Origin: Kordia sp045105435
Lineage (GTDB): Bacteria > Bacteroidota > Bacteroidia > Flavobacteriales > Flavobacteriaceae
Assembly: GCF_045105435.1 (NCBI RefSeq)
Contig: NZ_JBGCDL010000047.1
Span: forward strand, 8,697 to 72,696
Length of the DNA: 64,000 nt
Direction: 5' to 3'
A program made the position numbers and the translations under genes. How positions within the stretch are numbered: position 1 is the first letter of the stretch; each line of letters opens with the position of its first letter. Positions 1-8,107 of this stretch are shown one piece after another. Under the pieces are notes generated by a model. That model was not told where the DNA came from, made no database searches, and saw nothing but the letters and a program-made list of their open reading frames with translations.

Positions 1-311
1 TTGGCAACACCAAGCACGTACGATAAATCGGCAGAACCATCTTCATCTTCTGGCGTTGGCAATGCTAAAAATATAATTTGTCCGTGTGCTAATCCATCTT
101 CGAGTGAAGTGGTAAATTTTAAACGACCTGCGTTTATGTTTCTATCAAAAAGTATATCTAAATGAGGTTCGTAGATAGGAACTTCACCATTTTGCATTCG
201 GGTTACTTTGTTTTTATCAATATCAACACAAAGTACATCATTTCCAGTTTCAGCTAGGCACGTTCCTGTAACTAGTCCTACATATCCTGTTCCAACAACA
301 GTTATTTTCAT
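1..311 (-). CDS. UDP-glucose/nucleotide-sugar 6-dehydrogenase, N-terminal part (cut by window edge)
   Basis: The reading frame starts with ATG at 311 and runs off the left edge, giving about 103 residues. The N-terminus has the Rossmann dinucleotide motif GTGYVGLVTG (about residues 7-16) followed by an acidic residue after the second strand (CVDID), as in UDP-glucose 6-dehydrogenases. A LALPTPEDEDGSAD stretch matches the conserved VPTP segment of the family. The enzyme would oxidise UDP-glucose to UDP-glucuronate in the cytoplasm. It follows the PglF-like gene by 82 bp on the same strand, so it is probably the distal part of the polysaccharide locus. The catalytic Cys lies outside the window, so the exact substrate is not certain. 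Confidence 0.88.
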   Translation of the reverse strand, partial: MKITVVGTGYVGLVTGTCLAETGNDVLCVDIDKNKVTRMQNGEVPIYEPHLDILFDRNINAGRLKFTTSLEDGLAHGQIIFLALPTPEDEDGSADLSYVLGVA

Positions 312-393
312 GCGTTATTTTTTATTTCTTTTAAGCTTTAATTTCTAGTAAAATTAAGACTCTTTATTTGATATTTTATTTCTTAATCGTTCC

Positions 394-2427
394 TTAGGAT
401 ACTTTTTTGTCTGATAATTTTTTGACCTTGGTATCTTTTTCTTTTTTGTCTAATTCTTCATAAGAAGAGTTCATACTTTTATATTCAGGAACCAATGCTT
501 TCATGCGTTTTACAACTGCTAGTTTGTCAAATAATGAAGCAGAATCGATCAACTCAGCAATGTTTGTATTTATTTCTTCGTAATCATACATTTCACCACG
601 TGCAATCATAATTTTTTCGTTATATGTTGGCAATGTGGTTGATTTGTCGTTTAGTAATTCTTCATATAATTTTTCACCTGGACGCAACCCAATGATTTTT
701 ATATCGATGTCTTTGTAAGGTATAAATCCTGCTAGTTTGATGATTTTCTTCGCCAAGTCAATGATTTTTACCGCTTCTCCCATGTCAAATATGTAGATTT
801 CTCCACCATTCCCCATGGCTCCAGCTTCTAGTACTAATTGACACGCTTCTGGAATGGTCATAAAGTATCGAATGATATCTGGATGCGTAATGGTTAGTGG
901 ACCACCTTCTGTAATTTGACGCTTGAATAATGGTACTACTGAACCGTTTGAACCTAATACATTTCCAAAACGCGTCGTTACGTAATTGGTTACATAGCGA
1001 TTGTCATTTTTGAATGCTTCTTGCAAGGTTTGCACATATATTTCTGCAATTCGCTTGGAAGCTCCCATCACATTACTTGGGTTTACCGCTTTGTCCGTAG
1101 AGACCAATACAAATTTGTCTGTTTGAAATTTTAAAGCCGTATCTGCCACGTTTTTAGTTCCCATCACATTGACAAAGATTGCTTGTGAAGGATTGTCTTC
1201 CATCAACGGTACGTGTTTGTACGCTGCCGCGTGATAGACTACTTGTGGCTTGTAGAGTTCAAATATGTTTTCTAGCTTTTCTTTGTCGCGCACATCTGCA
1301 ATAACGGCTTCAAAGTCCAAGTCTGGAAAGTTTGCTCTAATTTCCATTTGTATTTGATACAATGGTGTTTCCGCTTGATCAACAATGATTAGTTTTTGCG
1401 GATTGTAATTTGCAACTTGTCGCGCAATTTCACTACCAATTGAACCGGCGCCACCTGTGACTAAAATTCTTCGGTCGTACAATTCTTTCGCGATAAGCTT
1501 ATTGTTTAAGACTATTGGCTCTCTTTCGAGTAAGTCTTCAATTTGTACATTTTGTATTTGTTGCGCTAGGTTTACGTTTTCCTTATCTTCCATATCGGAA
1601 ACAATTGGCGCTCTAAATACTTTAAAGTTATGTTCTAAACATTCATCTACAATTTTGATACGTTCTTCTTGCGTCATTGATTTGTCTGCTAAAATGATCG
1701 CATTTGCACCATGCGCACGCAATATTACAGAGAGTTTTCTTTTGTAATGAATGATAGGTAATCCTAAGATTTCTTTACTTCGGTTTTTTCCTTTTTTGTC
1801 AATGAAGCCAATGAGTTTATATCGAATTGGACGTTCTACTTTGAGTGCGTTTGAAATGGCAATCGCGTTGGAATCAATTCCGTAAATCATCACGTTTATT
1901 TGATCGTCTTTGGCTGCATGATCAAAATATGCTTCAAATACTTGCTTTACTAATACTCTGAATAACAATAGAAAAGAAAACGACATTACAAAGTATATGA
2001 ACAGTCTAGGAATTAAGAATAGATTGTTCCCTCTAAACATTAAGTGTGAAGAGTTTACGATGAGTAATGTGATTAAAGTGGCTAACGAAGCTAGGAAAAA
2101 TTTAATTGCATCAATGAATGTTGAGTGACGAATTAATCCTGCATACGTTCTAAAGAATATAAAGAATAACAGGTTTGTGATTAGAATTAATCCAGAGTTT
2201 GGAGAAATTCCAAAGAATGATTCTGAAGATAAACTAAGATCTGTAATGTTGATATTGTTGACAATGACGCTTGTCACAATCACCGCTACACAACAAATAA
2301 ACATGTCAAAACATAAGATAAGCCATCTTGGTAAATATCCTATGTTCTTAAAATCAATGCGTTTTTTGCTTGATTTAAAGACTTGTTTTATTGCCTCTTT
2401 TATGTCTCTTGAATTCGATACCTTCAT
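394..2427 (-). CDS. pglF: PglF/WbpM/CapD-type membrane UDP-GlcNAc 4,6-dehydratase
   Basis: This 677-residue protein has about four N-terminal membrane segments (residues 30-165), a first Rossmann-like domain (about 175-290) and a C-terminal SDR dehydratase domain starting at GGAGSIGSE (325-333). The SDR active site carries Met454 and Lys458 (MGASK) instead of the usual Tyr-xxx-Lys, which is typical of the PglF/WbpM/FlaA1 group. It would convert UDP-GlcNAc to the 4-keto-6-deoxy sugar. Three genes upstream on the same strand encode the aminotransferase, acetyltransferase and phosphoglycosyltransferase expected for diacetylbacillosamine. A role in a related amino sugar (for example QuiNAc) cannot be excluded. 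Confidence 0.93.
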   Translation of the reverse strand: MKVSNSRDIKEAIKQVFKSSKKRIDFKNIGYLPRWLILCFDMFICCVAVIVTSVIVNNINITDLSLSSESFFGISPNSGLILITNLLFFIFFRTYAGLIRHSTFIDAIKFFLASLATLITLLIVNSSHLMFRGNNLFLIPRLFIYFVMSFSFLLLFRVLVKQVFEAYFDHAAKDDQINVMIYGIDSNAIAISNALKVERPIRYKLIGFIDKKGKNRSKEILGLPIIHYKRKLSVILRAHGANAIILADKSMTQEERIKIVDECLEHNFKVFRAPIVSDMEDKENVNLAQQIQNVQIEDLLEREPIVLNNKLIAKELYDRRILVTGGAGSIGSEIARQVANYNPQKLIIVDQAETPLYQIQMEIRANFPDLDFEAVIADVRDKEKLENIFELYKPQVVYHAAAYKHVPLMEDNPSQAIFVNVMGTKNVADTALKFQTDKFVLVSTDKAVNPSNVMGASKRIAEIYVQTLQEAFKNDNRYVTNYVTTRFGNVLGSNGSVVPLFKRQITEGGPLTITHPDIIRYFMTIPEACQLVLEAGAMGNGGEIYIFDMGEAVKIIDLAKKIIKLAGFIPYKDIDIKIIGLRPGEKLYEELLNDKSTTLPTYNEKIMIARGEMYDYEEINTNIAELIDSASLFDKLAVVKRMKALVPEYKSMNSSYEELDKKEKDTKVKKLSDKKVS

Positions 2428-2485
2428 TTCTCAAAAAAACAGATTCGTTTTGTTTAACGTTACAAATTACTTAATTTATTTGTTT

Positions 2486-3619
2486 CTATGCTAGAAAAGC
2501 GCCTATAACTTGTGCAATACGCTCTTTTTCTTGTGTAGTTAGGTTTGATCCTGATGGTAAACACAATCCTATATTGAACAAATTTTCACAAACATTTGTT
2601 CCGTAATACGGATATTTTTCAAATATTGGCTGCAAGTGCATTGGTTTCCAAAGCGGTCTTGATTCTATGTTGTCTTCCCACAAGAAAAGGCGTAAGTCTT
2701 CACGAGAAAAACCTGCTACACTTTCATCAACGGTGATACAACTTAACCAATGGTTTGAGAAATAGTCGTCGTTTGGCTCTTCAAATACGGTAACTCCTGC
2801 CACATCTTTGAAGATGTTTTTGTAAAATGCTTGCATGCTTCTACGCAATGCAATGTGATCGTTTAAGACTTCCATTTGTCCTCTACCAATTCCGGCTACA
2901 ATGTTGCTCATGCGGTAATTGTATCCAACTTCGGAATGTTGGTAATGTGGTGCATCGTCTCTAGCTTGTGTTGCTAAGAAAATGGCTTTCTTTTTGGCTT
3001 CTTCGTCATTACAAACAATAGCACCGCCACCAGATGTTGTGATGATTTTGTTTCCGTTGAACGATAAAGCAGCATATTCACCAAAGGTTCCACAACTTTT
3101 TCCTTTGTAGGTTGAACCTAATGATTCGGCGGCATCTTCAATGATTGCAATTTCATATGTGTTGGCAATTGCCACTATTTCGTCAATTTTTGCAGGCATT
3201 CCATATAAGTGAACAGGAATGATTGCTTTTGGCTTTTTTCCTTTTGCGATTCTGTCTTTGATTGCCGCTTCTAAATGAATTGGGCACATGTTCCATGTAT
3301 CGGCTTCGCTGTCAATAAATACAGGTGTTGCTCCTTGGTATAGAATTGGATTCGCGGAAGCTGAAAACGTCATACTTTGACAAAGTACTTCATCGCCAGC
3401 GGTTACTCCAGCTAAGATTAGTCCTAAGTGAATGGCAGCCGTTCCTGAGCCTAGCGCACCTACTTCTTTTTCGGTGTTTAGAAACTGCTTTAAATCGTTT
3501 TCAAATCCTGTTACATTTGGTCCAAGTGGAGCGATCCAATTCGTGTCAAATGCTTCCTTTATGTAGGATTGTTCGTTTCCGCCCATGTGCGGAGATGAAA
3601 GCCAAATTCTTGAGTTCAT
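2486..3619 (-). CDS. pglE: DegT/DnrJ/EryC1 sugar aminotransferase, PglE-like
   Basis: A PLP-dependent nucleotide-sugar aminotransferase of 377 residues. The frame is open to 3847, but the added 76 residues overlap the acetyltransferase gene and are rich in Arg, Lys and Cys with no family character. I therefore place the start at the ATG at 3619 (MNSRIW), followed by the PglE/PglC-family signature SSPHMGGNE. The PLP lysine is probably Lys191 in SFNGNK. It would transaminate the 4-keto sugar made by the PglF-like dehydratase. The start lies 2 nt after the stop of the PglD-like gene, so the two are probably translated together. Confidence 0.92.
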   Translation of the reverse strand: MNSRIWLSSPHMGGNEQSYIKEAFDTNWIAPLGPNVTGFENDLKQFLNTEKEVGALGSGTAAIHLGLILAGVTAGDEVLCQSMTFSASANPILYQGATPVFIDSEADTWNMCPIHLEAAIKDRIAKGKKPKAIIPVHLYGMPAKIDEIVAIANTYEIAIIEDAAESLGSTYKGKSCGTFGEYAALSFNGNKIITTSGGGAIVCNDEEAKKKAIFLATQARDDAPHYQHSEVGYNYRMSNIVAGIGRGQMEVLNDHIALRRSMQAFYKNIFKDVAGVTVFEEPNDDYFSNHWLSCITVDESVAGFSREDLRLFLWEDNIESRPLWKPMHLQPIFEKYPYYGTNVCENLFNIGLCLPSGSNLTTQEKERIAQVIGAFLA

Positions 3620-3621
3620 AG

Positions 3622-4233
3622 TTATTCGTTGTTGTACTTTTTTATTTTTCCTGGGTTTCCTACGACTACAGCAAAATCGGGAACGTCTTTTATGATGACT
3701 GCGCCCGCGCCAATAGTTGCCCATTTGCCAATTTTTACATTTGGAATTACAATCGCACCTGCGCCAATATGTGTTCCTTCTCCAACGCTTACATTTCCTG
3801 TAATGGTTGCGTTTGGTGATATGTGTGCAAAGTCGCCAATAGTGCAATCGTGTTCAATGATTGCTGCTGTATTGATGATGACATGTTTGCCAATGTTGGC
3901 AGCTGCGTTGATGTTGGTTCCGTTCATAACAACCGTTCCTTCTGCTATGGTTGCTGAAGATGAAATGGTTGCTGTTTTGTGAATGAGTATTGCAAAGTCA
4001 TTTGTTAGTTTTTGGCTGATGATTTTACGAATTTTATTGTTTCCTATGCTGATTAGGAATTTGTTATCAGTATATTTTGCCATTTCTACTGACGTCACGA
4101 CCGGAATTCCCTGTAGAAATTCGCTTTTCGGTTGATCGTCAATGAACGCTTCAACCACAATGTTTGTGCTTGTTGCTACATCTTTGACCACTTTTCCGTG
4201 TCCGCTAGCGCCAAATAGACAAATTTTACTCAT
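3622..4233 (-). CDS. pglD: PglD/NeuD-like sugar N-acetyltransferase
   Basis: A 203-residue acetyltransferase with an N-terminal Rossmann-like domain (FGASGHGKVV, residues 7-16) and a C-terminal left-handed beta-helix built of hexapeptide repeats from about residue 85. His128 in IEHDC matches the catalytic base of PglD. The expected reaction is acetyl-CoA-dependent N-acetylation of the 4-amino sugar, giving UDP-N,N'-diacetylbacillosamine. It sits between the PglE-like and PglC-like genes. NeuD (sialic acid O-acetyltransferase) has the same fold, but the neighbouring genes favour the bacillosamine role. Confidence 0.9.
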   Translation of the reverse strand: MSKICLFGASGHGKVVKDVATSTNIVVEAFIDDQPKSEFLQGIPVVTSVEMAKYTDNKFLISIGNNKIRKIISQKLTNDFAILIHKTATISSSATIAEGTVVMNGTNINAAANIGKHVIINTAAIIEHDCTIGDFAHISPNATITGNVSVGEGTHIGAGAIVIPNVKIGKWATIGAGAVIIKDVPDFAVVVGNPGKIKKYNNE

Positions 4234-4280
4234 TTATTATCGTTTTATTATTGCTGTCGCTTACTTTTTTGTTTTGATTT

Positions 4281-4841
4281 TCAGCTACTTACAATTTTTT
4301 GTATGGTTTGCAATATTATTTTCAAATCTACTAAAAAACTTCTAGTGTGGTAGTAGTGTAGATTCATTTTAATTTTATCGGGGTAAATTACTTCGTCGTT
4401 GTATTGTTTTGGGTCTTTTTTGGACGCCAATAATTGTTCTTCGTTTATGTATTTTAAGGCGGCTTCGGAAGTCATTCCTGATTTTAGTGTTAGAATTTTT
4501 CTGTTTTCGCCTTCGAGCAAATCGTAATATCCAGGCAAATCGGGTCGCGGTCCTACAAAACTCATTTCGCCGATGAGTATGTTGAGTAGTTGCGGCAATT
4601 CGTCAAGTTTTGTTTTTCTAAGAAATATGCCCCATTTTGAGGTTTTTTTTCCATTAGCAAATAACGATTTGTATTTGAACATCGTAAACGATTTGCCGTG
4701 TTGCCCTATTCTGGTTTGTAAAAATAAACCGTTGGACTGCAACGTTACTGTTGTAACTATCCACAATAAAAACATTGGCACAAGCAATACGACAAGTAAT
4801 GTAAAGGAAAGAATAATATCAAAAATACGTTTTCCGATCAT
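4281..4841 (-). CDS. pglC: PglC-type initiating phosphoglycosyltransferase (short monotopic form)
   Basis: This 186-residue protein is a minimal phosphoglycosyltransferase: one re-entrant hydrophobic helix (about residues 8-32), the RIGQHGK and FKYKSL segments, and the catalytic Asp80-Glu81 dyad in KLDELPQLLN, followed by FVGPRP (95-100). It would transfer the phospho-sugar of UDP-diacetylbacillosamine to undecaprenyl phosphate at the inner membrane. The start codon overlaps the stop of a 30-codon upstream ORF (TAATG). A second gene of this family lies at 8108-8683, which is unusual within one locus. Confidence 0.93.
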   Translation of the reverse strand: MIGKRIFDIILSFTLLVVLLVPMFLLWIVTTVTLQSNGLFLQTRIGQHGKSFTMFKYKSLFANGKKTSKWGIFLRKTKLDELPQLLNILIGEMSFVGPRPDLPGYYDLLEGENRKILTLKSGMTSEAALKYINEEQLLASKKDPKQYNDEVIYPDKIKMNLHYYHTRSFLVDLKIILQTIQKIVSS

Positions 4842-4933
4842 TACGTGTCTTTTGGAGTTTTATTTTTTGGAATGCTTTGCGCGATATAACTTTTCACCTT
4901 TTGAACGCCAATAATTACACCATGATAAAACAT
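4841..4933 (-). CDS. Possible 30-codon ORF translationally coupled to the pglC-like gene
   Basis: Between the aldo/keto-reductase-like gene and the PglC-like gene is an ORF running from ATG at 4933 to a TAA sharing bases with the PglC start (TAATG). The product begins MFYHGVIIGVQKVKSYIAQ and ends in a Lys/Thr-rich tail. It could be a leader peptide for coupling or the remnant of a lost gene. I do not recognise it, and chance cannot be excluded at this length. Confidence 0.25.
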   Translation of the reverse strand: MFYHGVIIGVQKVKSYIAQSIPKNKTPKDT

Positions 4934-4937
4934 AGTG

Positions 4938-5687
4938 CTATTGCAGGTATTTTTTATAGGTTTGGAGTTGTTTTGTACTGTTGATACCAACGATGGTTGA
5001 TAGCACCGTTTTATGGTTTTCTACAAATTGTAAACTACTGATGATTTCCGCATCAATGTCTGTTGCGTTTTCAATGAGTTTCCCGGCAAATAAAGGTCGT
5101 ATTGCAATGAAAGGAACGGAATCGGCGAATTCTTGGTATTCCAATTCTCCTTTGTTTAAATACGTTACTAAACCATCTACCTGATTTAATTCTAGTACTT
5201 TTTTGGCAAAGTTTACAGAGTATGGGAAGCTGAAGGAGGTTTTTATTTTACCTTTCTTTTTTAAGTCTTCTATACTACTTGTAATTTCTTCTTGCTGATC
5301 TACTAAGGTTTGCAAGCGATCTGCATCGTTTATAGGTTTTGATCGCACCAACCATTGCAATACATCTATACAATCTGTTTGCAATGTTTTTAGTTGCTTG
5401 TCTACGCGTTCTTCTAATATTTTAGCGGAAAACGCATCGTCTTCAAAATGTGGAGAAGATAGTTTTACAATGTGCTTGACATGTTTTCCTTTTCCAGATT
5501 TTTCCAATGCTTTTGAATATAGCTCATACGAACTATATTCAAAAGATGAATGGTGTGTGTGTATTCCTATTTCGTGCCCTTCATTGATGATATTGACAAC
5601 TTGATTTACTGTCAATTGTTTGTCATGAAATCGCATCGTACCAAGCGTAAGTTTGCTTAGGTTTAGGGTTTGTTTTATTCTTTCCAC
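4938..5687 (-). CDS. Aldo/keto reductase-fold protein with degenerate catalytic tetrad
   Basis: A 249-residue protein with aldo/keto reductase landmarks: LTLGTMRF near the N-terminus (13-20), a Tyr in the usual place (Tyr51), a Lys in HIVKLSSP (Lys75), and a TDCIDVLQ strand (about 104-111). The tetrad Asp appears replaced by His46, and the tetrad His after the IDxxxx strand appears to be Leu or Val. Oxidoreductase activity is therefore doubtful. The start is GTG at 5687, because the conserved first strand begins only 12 residues later. It overlaps the dioxygenase gene by 13 bp, implying coupled translation. It may be a repurposed AKR working with the dioxygenase. Confidence 0.75.
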   Translation of the reverse strand: MERIKQTLNLSKLTLGTMRFHDKQLTVNQVVNIINEGHEIGIHTHHSSFEYSSYELYSKALEKSGKGKHVKHIVKLSSPHFEDDAFSAKILEERVDKQLKTLQTDCIDVLQWLVRSKPINDADRLQTLVDQQEEITSSIEDLKKKGKIKTSFSFPYSVNFAKKVLELNQVDGLVTYLNKGELEYQEFADSVPFIAIRPLFAGKLIENATDIDAEIISSLQFVENHKTVLSTIVGINSTKQLQTYKKYLQ

Positions 5688-6451
5688 TTAAATCCTGTTT
5701 TCCAGATAAAACGGTCGTCTGTCTTTCTTACGTCGTATGAAGTTCGTCCATGTAAAACGAGTTCATCCCACCATAATACAGCTTCTCCTGGGTTAAGTGT
5801 TACTTGCTCAATCATGTGCGAATGCGCCACGTAGTTTTGTAAAAAGTCGAAAAAATCTTTGTTTAACGCTTTGTTTTCCTCAGTTTCTTCTTTGTCTACA
5901 CAGTAAAAGTTGAAGTTAAAGTGAATGAGTCCATCTTCTTTGATGTCGATGATTTTTTCGGTACGTTCTTCACCTGCTTTTTTGTAACGAACTGGCGTTG
6001 ATTTTAGTTTTGCAAGTAATTCAGGAGCGTTTTCCTCCATGTATTCTATAAGTACATCACCATCAATAAATGTAGTTGCGCCACCTTTTACAGCTTTATT
6101 GATGCTATAGAATAACATGATATCCGCAGGATCTTCAATGTATGATTCGTCCGTGTGTAATGGTTGTGCATTTTTACTGTGTCGGTATGCAGAAAGATCT
6201 GGAATATCGGCATCATAGCGAATTTCCAACCATTTTTCGTGTGTTTGTGCGCCTTCATTTTTGAAGTCTTCTCCAATATTGATAGGAATTCCTATTTCAT
6301 CAGTAAGGACTTCATAAAATGCACGAAGGTCACCTAAATACCATTCAGGAACTACTTTCACAACTTTGTTGTTTTTTAAAACTTCCTTTACTGTTTTTGC
6401 AGCTTCAACAGGATCATTTGTTCTTAATTTAACATCAGTTATAAACTCCAT
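5675..6451 (-). CDS. TauD/TfdA-like Fe(II)/2-oxoglutarate dioxygenase
   Basis: This 258-residue protein has the TauD-type iron-binding facial triad: His99-x-Asp101 (PLHTDESY) and distal His234 (LVLHGRTSY). Arg236 or Arg247 (DDRFIW) could bind the 2-oxoglutarate carboxylate. The family hydroxylates or oxidatively cleaves small molecules using Fe(II), O2 and 2-oxoglutarate. Its position between a PIG-L deacetylase (12 bp upstream) and an AKR-like gene (13 bp overlap) suggests it modifies a nucleotide-sugar or lipid-linked glycan, but the substrate is unknown. All expected metal ligands are visible. Confidence 0.87.
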   Translation of the reverse strand: MEFITDVKLRTNDPVEAAKTVKEVLKNNKVVKVVPEWYLGDLRAFYEVLTDEIGIPINIGEDFKNEGAQTHEKWLEIRYDADIPDLSAYRHSKNAQPLHTDESYIEDPADIMLFYSINKAVKGGATTFIDGDVLIEYMEENAPELLAKLKSTPVRYKKAGEERTEKIIDIKEDGLIHFNFNFYCVDKEETEENKALNKDFFDFLQNYVAHSHMIEQVTLNPGEAVLWWDELVLHGRTSYDVRKTDDRFIWKTGFKWKE

Positions 6452-6462
6452 AATTTTTTGAT

Positions 6463-7125
6463 TTAATTTATACTTCTAATTAACATGAAAGCTTCAGCGG
6501 CGTGTTTCCCTACTGTTGCTCCTCTAAATTTGGCTAGTGCATCAATGGCAACTACCGATCGAGAATGAGGAAATTCTTTTAACTGGCTTTCAAATTTACG
6601 CATTGCCTCTATTTTTAGCTCAATATAATTTGAGATATCTTCAAAAACATTTGGGATAAAGGCATCATCACCGAAAGGTGCGCCCCATTCTGTCTCTGAT
6701 AAGGTTTCATAACAGTAAATATTTTGTACGGAACAATTGTTTACTGGTTTTATAGCTACTAAAGAAGATTCAAATACCATTCTGTGGTCTTTGTGAAGAT
6801 CTCCTCTGTGTGGCAAATATACCGTTTCTGGTTGGTATGTTTTTACAATTTCCGAAACCGCATTCGATATTTTATACGAAGGCGTTTGGTCTAGTATGGG
6901 TGCAGGAAAGTCAAAGAATATAGTTTCTGAGACTCCTAAGAATTCGTGTGCTACTTTGGCTTCGGTACGTATTACTTGTACGTCTGCTGCTGAGTATAGT
7001 TCTTCGGCACCTTTTGTGACTACTAATACTCTCACCTCATCACCATTTGCTATGTGTTTAGCTATGACTCCTCCACATCCTAATATTTCATCATCTGCAT
7101 GAGGTGCTATTACTAGAATTTTCAT
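6463..7125 (-). CDS. PIG-L/LmbE-family sugar N-deacetylase
   Basis: A 220-residue deacetylase beginning with the family motif PHADDE (residues 8-13). His9, Asp12 and His114 (LHKDHR) form the expected zinc site, and Asp11 is the likely catalytic base. PIG-L-type enzymes remove an N-acetyl group from GlcNAc-like sugars. The gene overlaps the upstream formyltransferase by 4 bp (ATGA). The pair could therefore replace an acetyl group on an amino sugar by a formyl group. No signal peptide is present, so it acts on cytoplasmic substrates or the cytoplasmic membrane face. Confidence 0.92.
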   Translation of the reverse strand: MKILVIAPHADDEILGCGGVIAKHIANGDEVRVLVVTKGAEELYSAADVQVIRTEAKVAHEFLGVSETIFFDFPAPILDQTPSYKISNAVSEIVKTYQPETVYLPHRGDLHKDHRMVFESSLVAIKPVNNCSVQNIYCYETLSETEWGAPFGDDAFIPNVFEDISNYIELKIEAMRKFESQLKEFPHSRSVVAIDALAKFRGATVGKHAAEAFMLIRSIN

Positions 7126-8102
7126 TTTAATTTATTTTTTAATTGTTGTATTTCCTTTTTTAGTTTGAAAAGTTCTAAGTCTATGTAGTATCCTAGTTTT
7201 TGTCCGACTTTTAGTTTTTCTTCTAATTGATTTCCTTTAAAATCAAATAATTCGTATTCGGTTAGCCACAATAATCCGTCGCCTGTTTGCACTAAGGCAT
7301 CGCCATGTTCATTTACATCTAAAATTCTTCCTGTAACTCCCGTAATTTTTAGATTTTTTTCGGGTCTGGCTTTCCAAATAAGTACGCGTATGTTTTCTTT
7401 GAACGAAAATGCGCCTGGATGCGGCCTTGAAGAAGCTCTGATGAGTTTGTATATTTCTATGGCAGGTGTTTCCCAACTGATACAACCATCATTTGGCGCT
7501 CTTCTGCCGTAATAGTTTGCTATGTTGTCATTTTGCGGCACAGCTTTTATGGTTCCTTCTTTTAGTTGTGGCAACCAATTGTCTAATGCTTTGTTGATGG
7601 CATCAATCATTTTTAGTTCAAAGTCTTCCGCATAGTCGTCTTTGCCAATGTCAAATAATTGTTGTGCTAGGATTGGACCACTGTCTACTCCATCATCAAT
7701 AAGAAAAAAATTAGCTCCAGCCTGTTTTTCATTTAAGATAGACCAAGCTATTGGCGCTCTTCCTCTTCCTCTTGGCAAACTCGTTGGATGAAACCCAACA
7801 ACTCCGTGTGTGGCACTATTGATGAGATCGTCACCAATAAGCTGTGAAAGTCCTACTACAAATAGTAAATCTGGTTTCCAGCTTTTTACTTGTGCAACAA
7901 TGGTTTCGTCATTTATTTTTACAAATGGTTTGTAATCTAAATCATTTTCGAGCGCAACGGGTTTTAGTAATGTGTATGCGCTTACATTTTTGAGAGAAGC
8001 GGGTTCGTATCCTAATACACCAACAATATCCATTTGATGGGCTACAAGCTTTTTTAGCGTTGTGAGTGTGGAAGATACTGCGCCTGCAATTACAATTCTC
8101 AT
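7122..8102 (-). CDS. Formyltransferase-family protein (Fmt/sugar N-formyltransferase fold)
   Basis: This 326-residue protein has a formyltransferase catalytic domain (about 1-200) and a C-terminal OB-like domain similar to methionyl-tRNA formyltransferase. The core reads GFHPTSLPRGRGRAPIAW with His105, and Asp140 lies in DDGVDSGPIL. The Asn of the classical Asn-His-Asp triad is Gly103 here. The likely reaction is N10-formyl-tetrahydrofolate-dependent formylation of an amino sugar freed by the adjacent deacetylase. It is not the housekeeping Fmt, judging by context and the altered motif. The C-terminal 25 residues are Lys-rich and may form a coiled coil. Confidence 0.87.
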   Translation of the reverse strand: MRIVIAGAVSSTLTTLKKLVAHQMDIVGVLGYEPASLKNVSAYTLLKPVALENDLDYKPFVKINDETIVAQVKSWKPDLLFVVGLSQLIGDDLINSATHGVVGFHPTSLPRGRGRAPIAWSILNEKQAGANFFLIDDGVDSGPILAQQLFDIGKDDYAEDFELKMIDAINKALDNWLPQLKEGTIKAVPQNDNIANYYGRRAPNDGCISWETPAIEIYKLIRASSRPHPGAFSFKENIRVLIWKARPEKNLKITGVTGRILDVNEHGDALVQTGDGLLWLTEYELFDFKGNQLEEKLKVGQKLGYYIDLELFKLKKEIQQLKNKLK

Positions 8103-8107
8103 CGGTT

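Noticed and set aside
3620..3847. N-terminal extension of the aminotransferase
   Set aside because: The extra 76 residues overlap the acetyltransferase gene and are composed of Arg/Lys/Cys-rich shadow sequence. The conserved start is at 3619.
7122..8102. Housekeeping methionyl-tRNA formyltransferase (fmt)
   Set aside because: The altered triad, divergent C-terminus and location among deacetylase and glycan genes point to a sugar-modifying relative.
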